DNA of 64,000 nt from Kurthia massiliensis (GCF_000285555.1 NZ_HE610998.1:124657-188656), one strand, 5' to 3'. Positions 19,523-28,565 are shown, counted from the first letter of the stretch. Notes: generated by a model not told the origin, from the sequence alone. Program-made: numbers and translations.

Positions 19523-20515
19523 CTATCTATTATAATTTGATTGTGCCGTTAATGCTGCCCAAATATCGACGTCTTGTTCTAACAAATGTTGTGCCAACAT
19601 ATGCTGCCATTCATTCGCCTTTACGAGCTCATCACGCCATGCCCACAGTCTACGCGTATAATGATTTAACGGGTGTTCATCTGTTACACCGATTGCTGCA
19701 TGCACTTGATGGGCTGAAGCTGTAACGATACGAATGGCTTGTTCCAATCGTATACGCGCATAACCGACTTCATGCGGAACGATATTTTCAAGCAGATTTC
19801 CCGCCGCCGCTTGCATAATCGCACGTTCACCAGCGATATCCGCTAAATGACGTTGCACCATTTGAAAACGGTGAATCGGTCGACCAAATTGCTCGCGCTC
19901 CTTACTAAATTGAACCGTCAATGCAACTGCTGTCTCAATCGCACCGGCCGATTTCAATACGGTAGCCATCGTAATATACGTGCGCAATTGATCATATTGC
20001 GCAGCGGTTAGTTGTACTTCGATATGTGCTTCTAACGTAGAAAAAGTCACTGTATCGCGTGGTTCAGATGCTAAGTTCGTCGACTTTTGAATCGTTGCTT
20101 TGTCGAGTGCAAAGACCGCCAATTTTTCTCGTCCAATGACGACAACTTGCGATGCATCGCGCGCCCACGGAACGAGTGGCAAGGTGTCATGCCATTCGTC
20201 TACGAGCACAAAAGTCGTCAGCGTATCGTACGTTTCAGCACCTACCGTTTTTAGCAACACATTTGCAAGCGTATGTTCCACGAACGGTATTGGCGCCGCA
20301 TATTTCCCCATTAACGGATAAAGCGCAAATAAATCAGTCATATCACTTTCTGCCATGTCCGCAGTTGCGAGCGCGAGCATCCCGTTTTCCTCGAACAATT
20401 GCCATAACTGCTGATCCCACTTTCCCGCTGCTAGTGCGTCAACGTGCTCTTTCGTCACATGATCTTTTAACATTTTTTCAACGACTTCTATCACCATTTG
20501 TCGCATTTCACTCAT
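19523..20515 (-). CDS. Acyl-CoA dehydrogenase, short subunit-like (330 aa)
   Basis: A shortened, diverged acyl-CoA dehydrogenase. The C-terminal half is recognisable (LKSAGAIETAVALTVQFSKEREQFGRPIHRFQMVQRHLADIA; HQVHAAIGVTDEHPLNHYTRRL), but the N-terminal half has lost much of the usual FAD/substrate region and the protein is ~60 residues shorter than normal. Its start overlaps the end of the 381-aa dehydrogenase (ATGA). Such long/short pairs are known as heterodimeric dehydrogenases in sterol and side-chain degradation, where only one subunit carries each site. The real substrate here is unknown. Confidence 0.87.
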   Translation of the reverse strand: MSEMRQMVIEVVEKMLKDHVTKEHVDALAAGKWDQQLWQLFEENGMLALATADMAESDMTDLFALYPLMGKYAAPIPFVEHTLANVLLKTVGAETYDTLTTFVLVDEWHDTLPLVPWARDASQVVVIGREKLAVFALDKATIQKSTNLASEPRDTVTFSTLEAHIEVQLTAAQYDQLRTYITMATVLKSAGAIETAVALTVQFSKEREQFGRPIHRFQMVQRHLADIAGERAIMQAAAGNLLENIVPHEVGYARIRLEQAIRIVTASAHQVHAAIGVTDEHPLNHYTRRLWAWRDELVKANEWQHMLAQHLLEQDVDIWAALTAQSNYNR

Positions 20516-21657
20516 TGCGCCACGACTCCTTTCGCAATAATACCTGCTAAAATTTCCGATGTACCGCCGCGAATCGTAAAGCCTGGTGCATGTAACATCG
20601 CTTGTGCAAGTAAGCGATCTAGCGGCGTATCCGCATCAAGACGGGGATAAACGTCGAGCAATAAACGAACGATTTCAGGCACTTTTTGTTCAAATTTCGT
20701 ACCGACACTTTTGACGAGCGCCGCCGTTACATCGACGTCGCCCCCTTCTTCTAGCACTTTAGAAACGCCAATCGATAAATTACGTAAACTCCATACATCT
20801 GCTACTAACGTCACCGCTTCCGCTAATCGAGCGACGTCTCCTCGTTTTTTCAATTCATCAATCGCTTGTTGTAATAGTGGAAATGTCGATAAAATCCGTT
20901 CAGGACCACTCCGTTCAAATGCTAACTCCGCCAACCCTTGTCGCCAGCCATTCCCAAGTTCACCGACAACTTGGTCATCTGGAATGAAAACGTTATCAAA
21001 AAAGATGTCATTAAAGTGATGTTCGCCTGTTAAATAGCGAATCGGCGTAATCGTCACACCCGGCGCATGTAAATCTACAATTAATTGACTAAGGTTTTCA
21101 TGTTTCTTTTGCGGGTCATATGGTCCTGTACGTACGAGCGTAATCATATAGTGCGCATCATGTGCATTACTCGTCCACGTTTTCGCCCCGTTCACAAGCC
21201 AACCGCCATCTACTTTTTCCGCGCGCGTCCGTACCGATGCCAAATCCGAACCACTATTCGGCTCGCTTAAACCAATCGCGAAATAACATATCCCCTCAGC
21301 AATACGCGGCAAATAATATTGCTTCTGCGCTTCCGTGCCAAAGCGTAACAATAGCGGCCCCGTTTGACGATCTGCAATCCAATGTGCCGCAACCGGTGCA
21401 CCAATTGCGAGTAATTCTTCCGTTAAAATATAACGATCAAGCGAGCTACGACCTTGCCCACCATATTGCGTCGGCCATGTCAGTCCGATGAGTCCCGCTT
21501 CGCCAATGATTTTAGAAAAATGCGGATCACTCCCACTTAGCCAAGCATCGCATTTTGTTCGAAATGTGCCATCTGCTACATGTTGCTGTAAAAATGAACG
21601 TACTTGTTGTCGAAATTCATGTTGTGCTGTCGTAAATTGTACAGTCGGTAAATGCAT
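20512..21657 (-). CDS. Acyl-CoA dehydrogenase (381 aa)
   Basis: An FAD-dependent acyl-CoA dehydrogenase that introduces a 2,3-double bond, working just before the enoyl-CoA hydratase in the same operon. Motifs include LTWPTQYGGQGRSSLDRYIL, CYFAIGLSEPNSGSDLASVRT (FAD/substrate), and GNGWRQGLAELAFERSGPER. At the position of the medium-chain catalytic Glu (YEGT) it reads RGGT, so the base must be elsewhere or in the partner subunit. I chose the ATG at 21657, which follows GGTGGGG; an upstream in-frame start lacks a ribosome site. Confidence 0.9.
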   Translation of the reverse strand: MHLPTVQFTTAQHEFRQQVRSFLQQHVADGTFRTKCDAWLSGSDPHFSKIIGEAGLIGLTWPTQYGGQGRSSLDRYILTEELLAIGAPVAAHWIADRQTGPLLLRFGTEAQKQYYLPRIAEGICYFAIGLSEPNSGSDLASVRTRAEKVDGGWLVNGAKTWTSNAHDAHYMITLVRTGPYDPQKKHENLSQLIVDLHAPGVTITPIRYLTGEHHFNDIFFDNVFIPDDQVVGELGNGWRQGLAELAFERSGPERILSTFPLLQQAIDELKKRGDVARLAEAVTLVADVWSLRNLSIGVSKVLEEGGDVDVTAALVKSVGTKFEQKVPEIVRLLLDVYPRLDADTPLDRLLAQAMLHAPGFTIRGGTSEILAGIIAKGVVAQ

Positions 21658-21765
21658 GAATATTCCCCACCTTTTATGTGATTCGTCAACCAAACACTAT
21701 ATTGAAAATGTCATTTTTTTCTATTTTACACAACATCTTCACGATTTTAAACCGAAAACATCAAA

Positions 21766-21793
21766 AAAGCACAATGCGATTGCATTGTGCTTT
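21766..21793 (-). terminator. Terminator of the AbiV-like gene
   Basis: AAAGCACAATGC / GCATTGTGCTTT is a 12-bp stem between the AbiV-like gene and the acyl-CoA operon. Confidence 0.85.
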
Positions 21794-21798
21794 ATGTA

Positions 21799-22386
21799 TT
21801 AATAGTCGAGCATTAATTGATTCGCTAACGCCGCCATGCCGATTTCTGCCATATCCTCATATTGAATGACCGCTTCAGGCGCGACATATCCTTCATTCGT
21901 AATATTGACTTGCAACACGCTTTTTCGTAAATCATTGCGACGTTGCATCACTTCACGAATATAACTTTCTCCTTCAAACATCATATATTGTAACGGTTCA
22001 TCAAGCATTTCAACGAGCAATGCTTCATTCCCAGCGAGCGAGCGTTTAAATGCATCAATCGCTTGAATAAACATATCTAACGTTTGGACTTCGTTCCCAA
22101 AAGCACGCTCCTTCAACAATTTCACGAGCGCTTGTTCAATAATCGTATCTTTTTCCATCACCGTATTATCGTTCAATAAATCAACGTCGATTGCTGGCCA
22201 ATTAATCGGTGCTTCTTTTTCAGCACGCTCGATACTAAAATATTTATTCATCTCATCAATTGCCGCTTGAAAACACATATAAGCACGACTATAGCGATGA
22301 CGCGATGCTAACAATAAGCCATCTTCGATTAATTGATTACTATTATTGCGTAGTGCGGTTAGTAGTTGTTCTGTCTGTTGTTGCAT
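21799..22386 (-). CDS. Hypothetical helical protein, weakly AbiV-like
   Basis: A 195-residue soluble, mostly helical protein. The segment NQLIEDGLLLASRHRYSRAY then MCFQAAIDEMNKYFSIERAE resembles the AbiV pattern (helix, small residues, A..E..K) of abortive-infection proteins, but most of the length does not match anything I know. I chose the ATG at 22386, 7 nt after GGGGGGG; the ATG at 22392 is too close. It is monocistronic and divergent from a MarR gene. Treat the AbiV link as a hint only. Confidence 0.6.
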   Translation of the reverse strand: MQQQTEQLLTALRNNSNQLIEDGLLLASRHRYSRAYMCFQAAIDEMNKYFSIERAEKEAPINWPAIDVDLLNDNTVMEKDTIIEQALVKLLKERAFGNEVQTLDMFIQAIDAFKRSLAGNEALLVEMLDEPLQYMMFEGESYIREVMQRRNDLRKSVLQVNITNEGYVAPEAVIQYEDMAEIGMAALANQLMLDY

Positions 22387-22524
22387 ATTCATCCCCCCCT
22401 TTCATTATATAAGACACGTCCCTATTTTGCCTGATTTTTCATATTTACCTTAAATTCAAGATAAAAAGGTTGCTTTTTTATCAGTTAACATGTAAAGTGA
22501 TAACCAAGAAGAGGAGTGATGGCA

Positions 22525-22953
22525 TTGAAAAATACATTAGCTTCACTAACTTGGCTGCGCATCGCTCGCTTTACACAACAGAGCAATGCATTGTCCAACG
22601 AATTTTTAAAACAATACGGTTTAACGGCAGCGCAATTTGACGTTCTCGTACAAGTCGCAGCTGGAGAACCTTTAACGCAGCAACGACTCGCTAGTCAATT
22701 GCTCGTATCCGAAGGCGGCACGTCCCGCATGTTAAAACGAATTGAAGAACTCGGCTGGATTGTCCGACGAAAAGAATGGAAAACGAACTGGATTTCACTC
22801 ACTAATGAAGGACGAAACTTATTAAAAGACGTCTATGAGGCACAGCTCGCCTTTCAATCAGCTTTATTTGAAGATAGTTTATCCGATGACGAGCAAAAAA
22901 CACTTTATGACTTAATGACAAAACTACAAAAACATACCGCACAAAAACTTTAA
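22525..22953 (+). CDS. MarR family regulator (MhqR-like by context)
   Basis: A 142-residue MarR repressor with the winged helix QFDVLVQVAAGEPLTQQRLA, SQLLVSEGGTSRMLKRIEELGWIV. I favour TTG at 22525, 8 nt after GAGGAG; ATG at 22519 is also in frame but too near. It is first in an operon with a ring-cleaving dioxygenase (12 bp downstream) and a luciferase-like oxidoreductase. This resembles quinone/catechol-responsive mhqR systems, so self-regulation by aromatic electrophiles is likely (inference). The spacer TTATCAGTTAACATGTAAAG before the start is a candidate operator region. Confidence 0.87.
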   Translation: MKNTLASLTWLRIARFTQQSNALSNEFLKQYGLTAAQFDVLVQVAAGEPLTQQRLASQLLVSEGGTSRMLKRIEELGWIVRRKEWKTNWISLTNEGRNLLKDVYEAQLAFQSALFEDSLSDDEQKTLYDLMTKLQKHTAQKL

Positions 22954-22965
22954 GGGGGCATTTAT

Positions 22966-23874
22966 ATGCATCATCATATTTCAATGATTACGAAAAACGG
23001 CAACACAAACAATCACTTTTATCGTCACATTTTAGGTTTACACCGCGTGAAATTAACAGTTAACCAAGATTCACCAACGATGTACCATTTATTTTTCGGT
23101 GATACAGAAGGCACACCAGGTACAGGCATTACATTTTTTGAAATTCCGATGGTCGGTGCGACACATCGTGGTACAAACGCCATTACAGGATTTTCAATGA
23201 TCGTACCGTCAGAAGATAGCTTAACATTTTGGGCAAATCGCTTCGATGCACTTGGCGTCAAACATGGCGACATCACAACGTATGCCGGTCGCCCTGCATT
23301 ACCATTCGAAGATGAAGATGGCTTACGTATGCATTTAATTGCGACAGACGACCGCGAAGCATTTTGGCAAGCATATCCACATCAAGACATTCCAGAGGAA
23401 CATTTGATTCAAGGTATGGGCACTGTCGAAATGACCGTTAGCCATCCTGAAAAATTAGCCCGCACATTAACAGAAATTTTCGGCTACACGAAAAATGGCG
23501 ACGTGTATCAACAACAAGCCGGTAGTGCCATCGGTGAAATTTACGTCATTGAAAAACAAGGCGAACGCGAAAAAGCCGGTCGCGGTAGCATTCACCATTT
23601 AGCACTTCGCGTCAAAGATGAAGCAGCACTTGAGCAAGTGCTTGAGCAAGTACGTGCACATGGCTTCCAATCACAAGGCATCATCGACCGTTACTTCTTT
23701 AAAAGCATTTATTTCCGCGAGTCAAATGGCTTAGTTATTGAAGTCGCAACAGATGGCCCAGGATTCACAGTCGATGAAGACGTTGAAACGATGGGCAATG
23801 AATTAGAATTACCACCATTTTTGGAAGACCGCCGCGACGAAATCGTGCGTAAATTAACACCTATCGAGGAGTGA
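22966..23874 (+). CDS. Ring-cleaving dioxygenase / glyoxalase (MhqO-like)
   Basis: A 302-residue protein with two vicinal-oxygen-chelate modules. The first starts HHHISMITKNGNTNNHFYRHILGL; the second holds GSIHHLALRVKDEAALE and YFKSIYFRESNGLVIEVATD, placing His/His/Glu metal ligands. This matches the MhqO family of putative hydroquinone/catechol dioxygenases in Bacillus. It follows a MarR gene by 12 bp and overlaps the region before the next start. AAGGGGG precedes the ATG. Confidence 0.88.
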   Translation: MHHHISMITKNGNTNNHFYRHILGLHRVKLTVNQDSPTMYHLFFGDTEGTPGTGITFFEIPMVGATHRGTNAITGFSMIVPSEDSLTFWANRFDALGVKHGDITTYAGRPALPFEDEDGLRMHLIATDDREAFWQAYPHQDIPEEHLIQGMGTVEMTVSHPEKLARTLTEIFGYTKNGDVYQQQAGSAIGEIYVIEKQGEREKAGRGSIHHLALRVKDEAALEQVLEQVRAHGFQSQGIIDRYFFKSIYFRESNGLVIEVATDGPGFTVDEDVETMGNELELPPFLEDRRDEIVRKLTPIEE

Positions 23875-23879
23875 TTATA

Positions 23880-24938
23880 TTGAAAAATCGTATCAATCCA
23901 GCAAACGGTATGGAATTCGGCCTATATTCTTTAGGTGACCATATCGCAAATCCATTAACAGGTGAACGTTTATCCGCTGGTGAACGTCTCCGTCAAATTA
24001 TCGAACTCGCACAATTGGCAGAAGACGTCGGCATTGACGTCTTTGCAGTCGGTGAAAGTCACCAAAGTTACTTTACGACACAAGCACATACCGTCGTACT
24101 CGGTGCCATTGCGCAAGCGACAAAAAACATTAAACTATCAAGCTCTGCATCGGTCATTAGTGTTGCTGACCCGGTACGCGTCTATGAAGAATTTGCGACG
24201 CTTGACCTTATTTCAAACGGTCGTGCAGAAATCGTCGCTGGACGTGGATCACGCGTCGGTGCATATGATTTATTCGGCGTTGATTTGAAAGATTACGAAG
24301 CCATTTTTGAAGAAAAATTACAATTGCTAAAACAAATTAATGACACAACAGGTGCGATTAACTGGCAAGGCGAATTCCGACCACCACTTGAACGCGCACA
24401 CATTTTACCACAACCGGCAGAAGGTTCATTACCATTATGGCGCGCAGTCGGTGGCCCTCCTGGATCAGCGATTAAAGCGGGTTACTTAGGCGTACCGATG
24501 ATGTTAACGACACTCGGTGGCCCTGCTCAAAACTTTGCCGTATCTGTCGATGCATACTATGAAGCATTAGAACGTAGCGGTTTCAATCGCGATGATTTCC
24601 CACTCGCTACAGCAAGTCTGTTTTACGTTGGCGATGATGCACAAAGCGCAGCAGAAGGAATGCACCCTCATCTATCTGGTGGTTTCCAAGCAATTCGCGG
24701 CAGTGGCTATCCGTACGAACAAGTCGCAAACGCAACAAAAAGTGCACAAGATGCATTAATGGTCGGCGATAGTAGCATGATTATCGAAAAATTACTATAT
24801 CAACATGAACTATTCGGCATGCATCGCTTTATGGCGCAAATCGACTTCGGTGGTGTGCCGATAGAAAAACTAAAGAAAAATATTGAAATCATCGGTCGCG
24901 ACATTTTACCAGCGATTAAAAAATATACGAAAGCATAA
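23880..24938 (+). CDS. LLM class flavin-dependent oxidoreductase
   Basis: A 352-residue bacterial-luciferase-like monooxygenase or reductase using FMNH2 or F420-like flavin. Visible are MEFGLYSLGDHIANPL at the start, VFAVGESHQSYF, and IVAGRGSRVGAYDLFGV with an FMN phosphate-binding pattern. GAGGAG lies 8 nt before TTG at 23880, which I use as start; the TTG is a few bases after the dioxygenase stop, so the two are translationally linked. In this operon it may process quinone or ring-cleavage products (inference). Confidence 0.88.
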   Translation: MKNRINPANGMEFGLYSLGDHIANPLTGERLSAGERLRQIIELAQLAEDVGIDVFAVGESHQSYFTTQAHTVVLGAIAQATKNIKLSSSASVISVADPVRVYEEFATLDLISNGRAEIVAGRGSRVGAYDLFGVDLKDYEAIFEEKLQLLKQINDTTGAINWQGEFRPPLERAHILPQPAEGSLPLWRAVGGPPGSAIKAGYLGVPMMLTTLGGPAQNFAVSVDAYYEALERSGFNRDDFPLATASLFYVGDDAQSAAEGMHPHLSGGFQAIRGSGYPYEQVANATKSAQDALMVGDSSMIIEKLLYQHELFGMHRFMAQIDFGGVPIEKLKKNIEIIGRDILPAIKKYTKA

Positions 24939-24944
24939 CAAAAT

Positions 24945-25073
24945 AGGCTAGGATATAAGTGTAAAAGCACCATCTCAAATGAGCATAATAAAAACCGGAA
25001 TCGCGCTGTGGCGTGGTTCCGATTTTTTGTTGCGAACGCTAAACAAGGAAAATGAGATGTTTTGTCTCATCCT
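24945..25073. repeat. Copy R3 of the dispersed element, reversed and diverged
   Basis: An inverted copy, starting AGGCTAGGATATAAGTG and ending GATGTTTTGTCTCATCCT. Its inner hairpin is CCGGAATCGCGC / GCGTGGTTCCG, with some pairs kept by G-T changes. It lies between convergent genes and probably terminates both. Confidence 0.85.
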
Positions 25074-25077
25074 CTTT

Positions 25078-25545
25078 TTAATATTTCATATAAGCAAATG
25101 GCACGTAGCCTTTAAATGAAGCGGTTTGAATGTATGCAAAATGACGATCCGATGTGAACGTTTCGACCGATACGACCGACCCACGTTTCAGTACCGCGAT
25201 TTGTTTACTTTCTTTCGAAGGAGATGCATAAACGACAACATCATCATTCGCCATTAAGCGATCGACACCGTTCATATTTAATTGTAAATACGATAATTTG
25301 ATCCAAGCGCCAGATGCGAGTTGGGCCCACTTTTTATCAAATATATGTTTAATCTGAACTTGCTGTTGCTGCCCTACGACGAACGCTTTGAGCTGGCCAC
25401 ATTTCCTCCCACCAACTGCATCATAGTACGGCGCATCTTTCACTATATAAAATGTCGTTAGCAGTTTCTTCTTATGTAAATAAGATCTTACTTTATAGTA
25501 GATATAGCCAACTGCGACGACACCGAGTAATAAACGTATTTTCAT
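25078..25545 (-). CDS. Membrane-anchored protein with two SH3-like domains
   Basis: A 155-residue protein with an uncleaved N-terminal anchor (LLLGVVAVGYIYYKV) followed by basic residues, then two SH3b-like units, the second clear (NDDVVVYASPSKESKQIAVL, GSVVSVETF, YIQTASFKGYVPFAYM). It probably faces the cell wall. GGGGGAG precedes the ATG. No enzyme domain is attached, so a binding role is all that can be said. Confidence 0.75.
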   Translation of the reverse strand: MKIRLLLGVVAVGYIYYKVRSYLHKKKLLTTFYIVKDAPYYDAVGGRKCGQLKAFVVGQQQQVQIKHIFDKKWAQLASGAWIKLSYLQLNMNGVDRLMANDDVVVYASPSKESKQIAVLKRGSVVSVETFTSDRHFAYIQTASFKGYVPFAYMKY

Positions 25546-25597
25546 GCAACTCCCCCTATGCTGTTCATTGTACGCTGAAATCCGTTCTATATATAGA

Positions 25598-25633
25598 AAA
25601 ACAACCCGCTATTTGTGCAGAATAGCGAGTCGT
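25598..25633 (-). terminator. Terminator of the EamA transporter gene
   Basis: CGCTATT / AATAGCG inside a longer imperfect stem has T5 on the minus strand. Confidence 0.75.
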
Positions 25634-25635
25634 TT

Positions 25636-26517
25636 TTATTTAGGAGATATTTTGAATGTTGTTTTTTTCATTGCTTTCGGTACATAGTTGGCAATCAATA
25701 CACCCGTTAAGATTAACAAAGCACCTGTTAAACTGGCGCCTGTCATAACTTCTCCGAAACAAATAAAAGCAAAGGCAACGGCGAAGACCGGTTCAAGCGA
25801 GAAAATAAAACCTGCTTCTTCTGCTGACGTGCATTTTTGTGCAATCGGTTGAAGTACGTAGCCATAGGCAGAGCAGAGGAGTGCCATGCCAAGAATGGCT
25901 GTCCATTCAGATGACGTTTGTGGCAACGTTGGCGTTTCAAATAAGAAACCAAACGTACCATATAAAGCTGTAAACCCAAGTTGATACACCCCGAGTTGTA
26001 GTGGCTGTACTTTTTTCGCAAAGTGATTCGTCCAAACTAAGTAAAGGGCATTACATAATGCGCAAAGTAAGCACAAGATGGCTCCACCCGACAAGCCAAA
26101 GTCATCGCCAATTGTAAGTAATGCAAGACCTGTGACGACGATGACTAAACTTAACATCGTTTTGCGAGATGGTGCGCGTTTTGTAATCAGCGCATGAATG
26201 AGCGGTACGAATACGACCGTCGTGCTCGTTAAAAAGCTCGCTGTCGAGACGCTTGTAGTCTTCATTCCGTGCAGTAAGAAAATAAAGACGCCGTACATTG
26301 GTAACGCGAGTATCGCACTAGCTATTAGTGTTTCCTTCGTAACGTTAAGCATTTTTTTCAAAAAGATCGCATACATGGCAATAAATGCGATGGCAAATCG
26401 ACTGACGATAATCGATGAGGCATTCATCGAATTCAAGCCAATTTTCATAAAGATATAAGAGCTGCCCCAAGCGATAGCGATGGAGACTAATAATAAGTTA
26501 GCGCGTGTGTGACTCAT
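25636..26517 (-). CDS. DMT superfamily (EamA) transporter
   Basis: A 293-residue exporter-type protein with ten hydrophobic helices in two EamA repeats (LLVSIAIAWGSSYIFMKIGL at the start; GYVLQPIAQKCTSAEEAGFI and FSLEPVFAVAFAFICFGE in the second). The substrate is unknown; many relatives export amino acids or metabolites. I start at the ATG at 26517; upstream in-frame sequence has no good ribosome site. It is divergent from a LysR gene, which is a common transporter/regulator pairing. Confidence 0.87.
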   Translation of the reverse strand: MSHTRANLLLVSIAIAWGSSYIFMKIGLNSMNASSIIVSRFAIAFIAMYAIFLKKMLNVTKETLIASAILALPMYGVFIFLLHGMKTTSVSTASFLTSTTVVFVPLIHALITKRAPSRKTMLSLVIVVTGLALLTIGDDFGLSGGAILCLLCALCNALYLVWTNHFAKKVQPLQLGVYQLGFTALYGTFGFLFETPTLPQTSSEWTAILGMALLCSAYGYVLQPIAQKCTSAEEAGFIFSLEPVFAVAFAFICFGEVMTGASLTGALLILTGVLIANYVPKAMKKTTFKISPK

Positions 26518-26632
26518 GTTGAATAATGTTCCCTTCCGTTCAATCCTTAGATATTTTAGCACCGCACTTTATATTAATAAAACGAATGTTTATAATGGAA
26601 CTATTAGAAATACTAATGTAAAGGTTGAGAAC

Positions 26633-27499
26633 ATGAATTCGTATGATGCATTTTTAAAAATCATTGAAACAGGCAGTTTTACAGCGGCTGCCAAACAACT
26701 CGGCTACACCCAATCAGCGGTCAGTCAAATTGTCCAAGCACTAGAATATGAACTAGATACACAGCTCGTCGTACGTTCACGCAAAGGAATTACCCTTACA
26801 CCAGATGGCGAACAATTTTTACCGTATATTAAAAATATTTGTTACGCAGAGCAAGAACTGCATAAAAAGCAACGCGAAATGAAAGGCCTTGAAAAAGGCA
26901 TTGTGACGATTGGTGCCTTGTCAAGTATTGCGTGCAATGTGTTACCGAAATTAATCAAATCATTTAAGCAACATTTCCCTGCTGTGCAATTTGAAATTCG
27001 CCAAGGAGAATATACTGATATTACGAACTGGATTATCGAAGGAAGTGTCGATTTCGGTTTTATTAACGATGCTTCGAGCGAACAATTAACGACGCATCTT
27101 CTATTAGAAGATCCACTTTTAGCGGTTCTGTCACCGAATGATGCGCTCGCACATTTCGAGACGTTACCTTTAACTTCATTAGCTGATGAACCATTTATTT
27201 TAATTGATGAAGGTGAATCTAATGATGCGCTCGCTTTATTTGAAGCATCACAACTTGAAGCGCATATTCATTACATCGTTGAAGAAGATTACGCAGCAAT
27301 GGCATTAATCGAACAGCAACTCGGGATTGCCATTATGCCGAAGTTAATGCTCGACCGCTGCCCGTATCGCATTACGACGCGCCCACTGGACCCTCCGGCA
27401 AAACGCACATTGTATTTAGCATATAAAGACGTCAAAATTTTACCGATTGCGAGTCGTACATTTATCGATCATATTTTAAAAAACATTTCTCTAGCATAA
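26633..27499 (+). CDS. LysR family transcriptional regulator
   Basis: A 288-residue LysR regulator starting MNSYDAFLKIIETGSFTAAA, with the helix-turn-helix KQLGYTQSAVSQIVQALEYEL and an effector domain. The ATG at 26633 is preceded by AAAGGTTGAG. The intergenic region to the EamA gene is ~115 bp and holds TATAATGGAACTATTAG-type promoter sequence. Control of the divergent transporter is the natural guess. Confidence 0.9.
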   Translation: MNSYDAFLKIIETGSFTAAAKQLGYTQSAVSQIVQALEYELDTQLVVRSRKGITLTPDGEQFLPYIKNICYAEQELHKKQREMKGLEKGIVTIGALSSIACNVLPKLIKSFKQHFPAVQFEIRQGEYTDITNWIIEGSVDFGFINDASSEQLTTHLLLEDPLLAVLSPNDALAHFETLPLTSLADEPFILIDEGESNDALALFEASQLEAHIHYIVEEDYAAMALIEQQLGIAIMPKLMLDRCPYRITTRPLDPPAKRTLYLAYKDVKILPIASRTFIDHILKNISLA

Positions 27500-27500
27500 A

Positions 27501-27536
27501 AAAATTGAGCTAACCTTTTCGTTAGCTCAATTTTAT
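27501..27536. terminator. Terminator of LysR gene
   Basis: AAAATTGAGCTAAC / GTTAGCTCAATTTT, a 14-bp stem. Confidence 0.9.
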
Positions 27537-27562
27537 ATTTTTATAAAATTATACATTTATAC

Positions 27563-27664
27563 TTATAAATCATTGATTTTTGGTGTAATGCGATACCCTT
27601 TCGACGCAATTGCACCAATTAAAATGCCAAGCAATGTCCAATTAAATCCAGCAATATATGTCAC
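27563..27664 (-). CDS. Very small hydrophobic protein, 33 aa
   Basis: A 33-residue ORF starting GTG, with AGGAG exactly 8 nt upstream. It encodes one membrane helix, AGFNWTLLGILIGAIA, then a basic tail SKGYRITPK. The ribosome site lies at the end of the preceding 49-aa ORF, so the pair could be translated together. Too short for family assignment, but the start context is better than chance. Confidence 0.55.
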   Translation of the reverse strand: MTYIAGFNWTLLGILIGAIASKGYRITPKINDL

Positions 27665-27668
27665 TTTA

Positions 27669-27818
27669 TCAACTCCTGACAAATCCCATCATTGGGTAAA
27701 ATACATATGAAAAGGTAACTTTTACACCATATCGTTTCAAATTGATGTAAAAATAAACCATCGACAATACATTCCAGATCACATAATACGCTGCAATCGC
27801 AGCAAAATGAATGAACAT
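27669..27818 (-). CDS. Possible small membrane protein, 49 aa
   Basis: A 49-residue ORF with a hydrophobic segment IAAYYVIWNVLSMVYFYI followed by NLKRYGVKVTFSYVF. It begins just after the FhuF-like gene's terminator hairpin and has no clear ribosome site, so expression is doubtful. Its end carries the ribosome site of the 33-aa ORF, 4 nt after its stop. Confidence 0.35.
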   Translation of the reverse strand: MFIHFAAIAAYYVIWNVLSMVYFYINLKRYGVKVTFSYVFYPMMGFVRS

Positions 27819-27821
27819 CAA

Positions 27822-27845
27822 AAAAGACGCCGAAGCGTCATTTTT
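27822..27845 (-). terminator. Terminator of FhuF-like gene
   Basis: GACGC-CGAA-GCGTC (27826-27839) is flanked by A and T runs. Confidence 0.8.
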
Positions 27846-28565
27846 TTAATCTTGCTCTAACGGACAATATCCACATGCCCCTAATCCCGGAATATCTTTT
27901 GATAAACAACAAGATTTGCGAATTGGTTGATTTACAAGTGTAGATGGTGCCTTTCCTTGGGTATAGTCATAATATAAAGAATGTTGACTAAAACGTGCCC
28001 ATACTTTGTCAGACTCAAGCATTTCTAAATCATCCATCGCACGATCAGCTAATAATGGATCATCTAATAATTTTGCGTACACATTTGTAATATGTACGAA
28101 GAAATTATCCCAGATGACGCGTGGCGAAATGGCGGTTACATGGCGTAAGTCGTCGACAATTTGCTTACACTGTTTGTACAAAATCATTGATATGACGTAT
28201 TCACGCTCATCATCTTCAACGTAACGCCAATCGTTTGGATTTGCGAACATACAAACGGTATACACACCATTTTCATTTGTCGCATCAAAACGAAGATCTT
28301 CCTCGTTGCCATCCCAAATTTCATCATACGCTGTCAGCATATAAAATTGCATCGCAACAAACTGACCGTAACGTTTTGAAAAATGAGACATCGCAGCAAC
28401 AACCGAATCGGCATTCGTAATACCTTTCATTAAATCACCAAATTCATCTTCTTGGAAAAACTCTTTGTGCACACGGTCAAGCGTAAACAAAGAACGCGCG
28501 GGCGCTGTCGTATAAATGTTGTACGAATCAAGCATTAATACTTGATCCATTGTTAATGCTGGCAT
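27846..28565 (-). CDS. FhuF-like [2Fe-2S] ferric reductase
   Basis: A 239-residue protein ending in the FhuF C-terminal cluster motif: C219, C220, then C231 and C234 (SCCLSKDIPGLGACGYCP), the CC-x10-C-x2-C pattern that binds a [2Fe-2S] cluster. The N-terminal part is helical and poorly conserved, as in this family. FhuF reduces iron in siderophores in the cytosol. No siderophore transporter is adjacent. A 19-bp palindrome lies ~105 bp upstream and may be a Fur-type site. Confidence 0.82.
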   Translation of the reverse strand: MPALTMDQVLMLDSYNIYTTAPARSLFTLDRVHKEFFQEDEFGDLMKGITNADSVVAAMSHFSKRYGQFVAMQFYMLTAYDEIWDGNEEDLRFDATNENGVYTVCMFANPNDWRYVEDDEREYVISMILYKQCKQIVDDLRHVTAISPRVIWDNFFVHITNVYAKLLDDPLLADRAMDDLEMLESDKVWARFSQHSLYYDYTQGKAPSTLVNQPIRKSCCLSKDIPGLGACGYCPLEQD

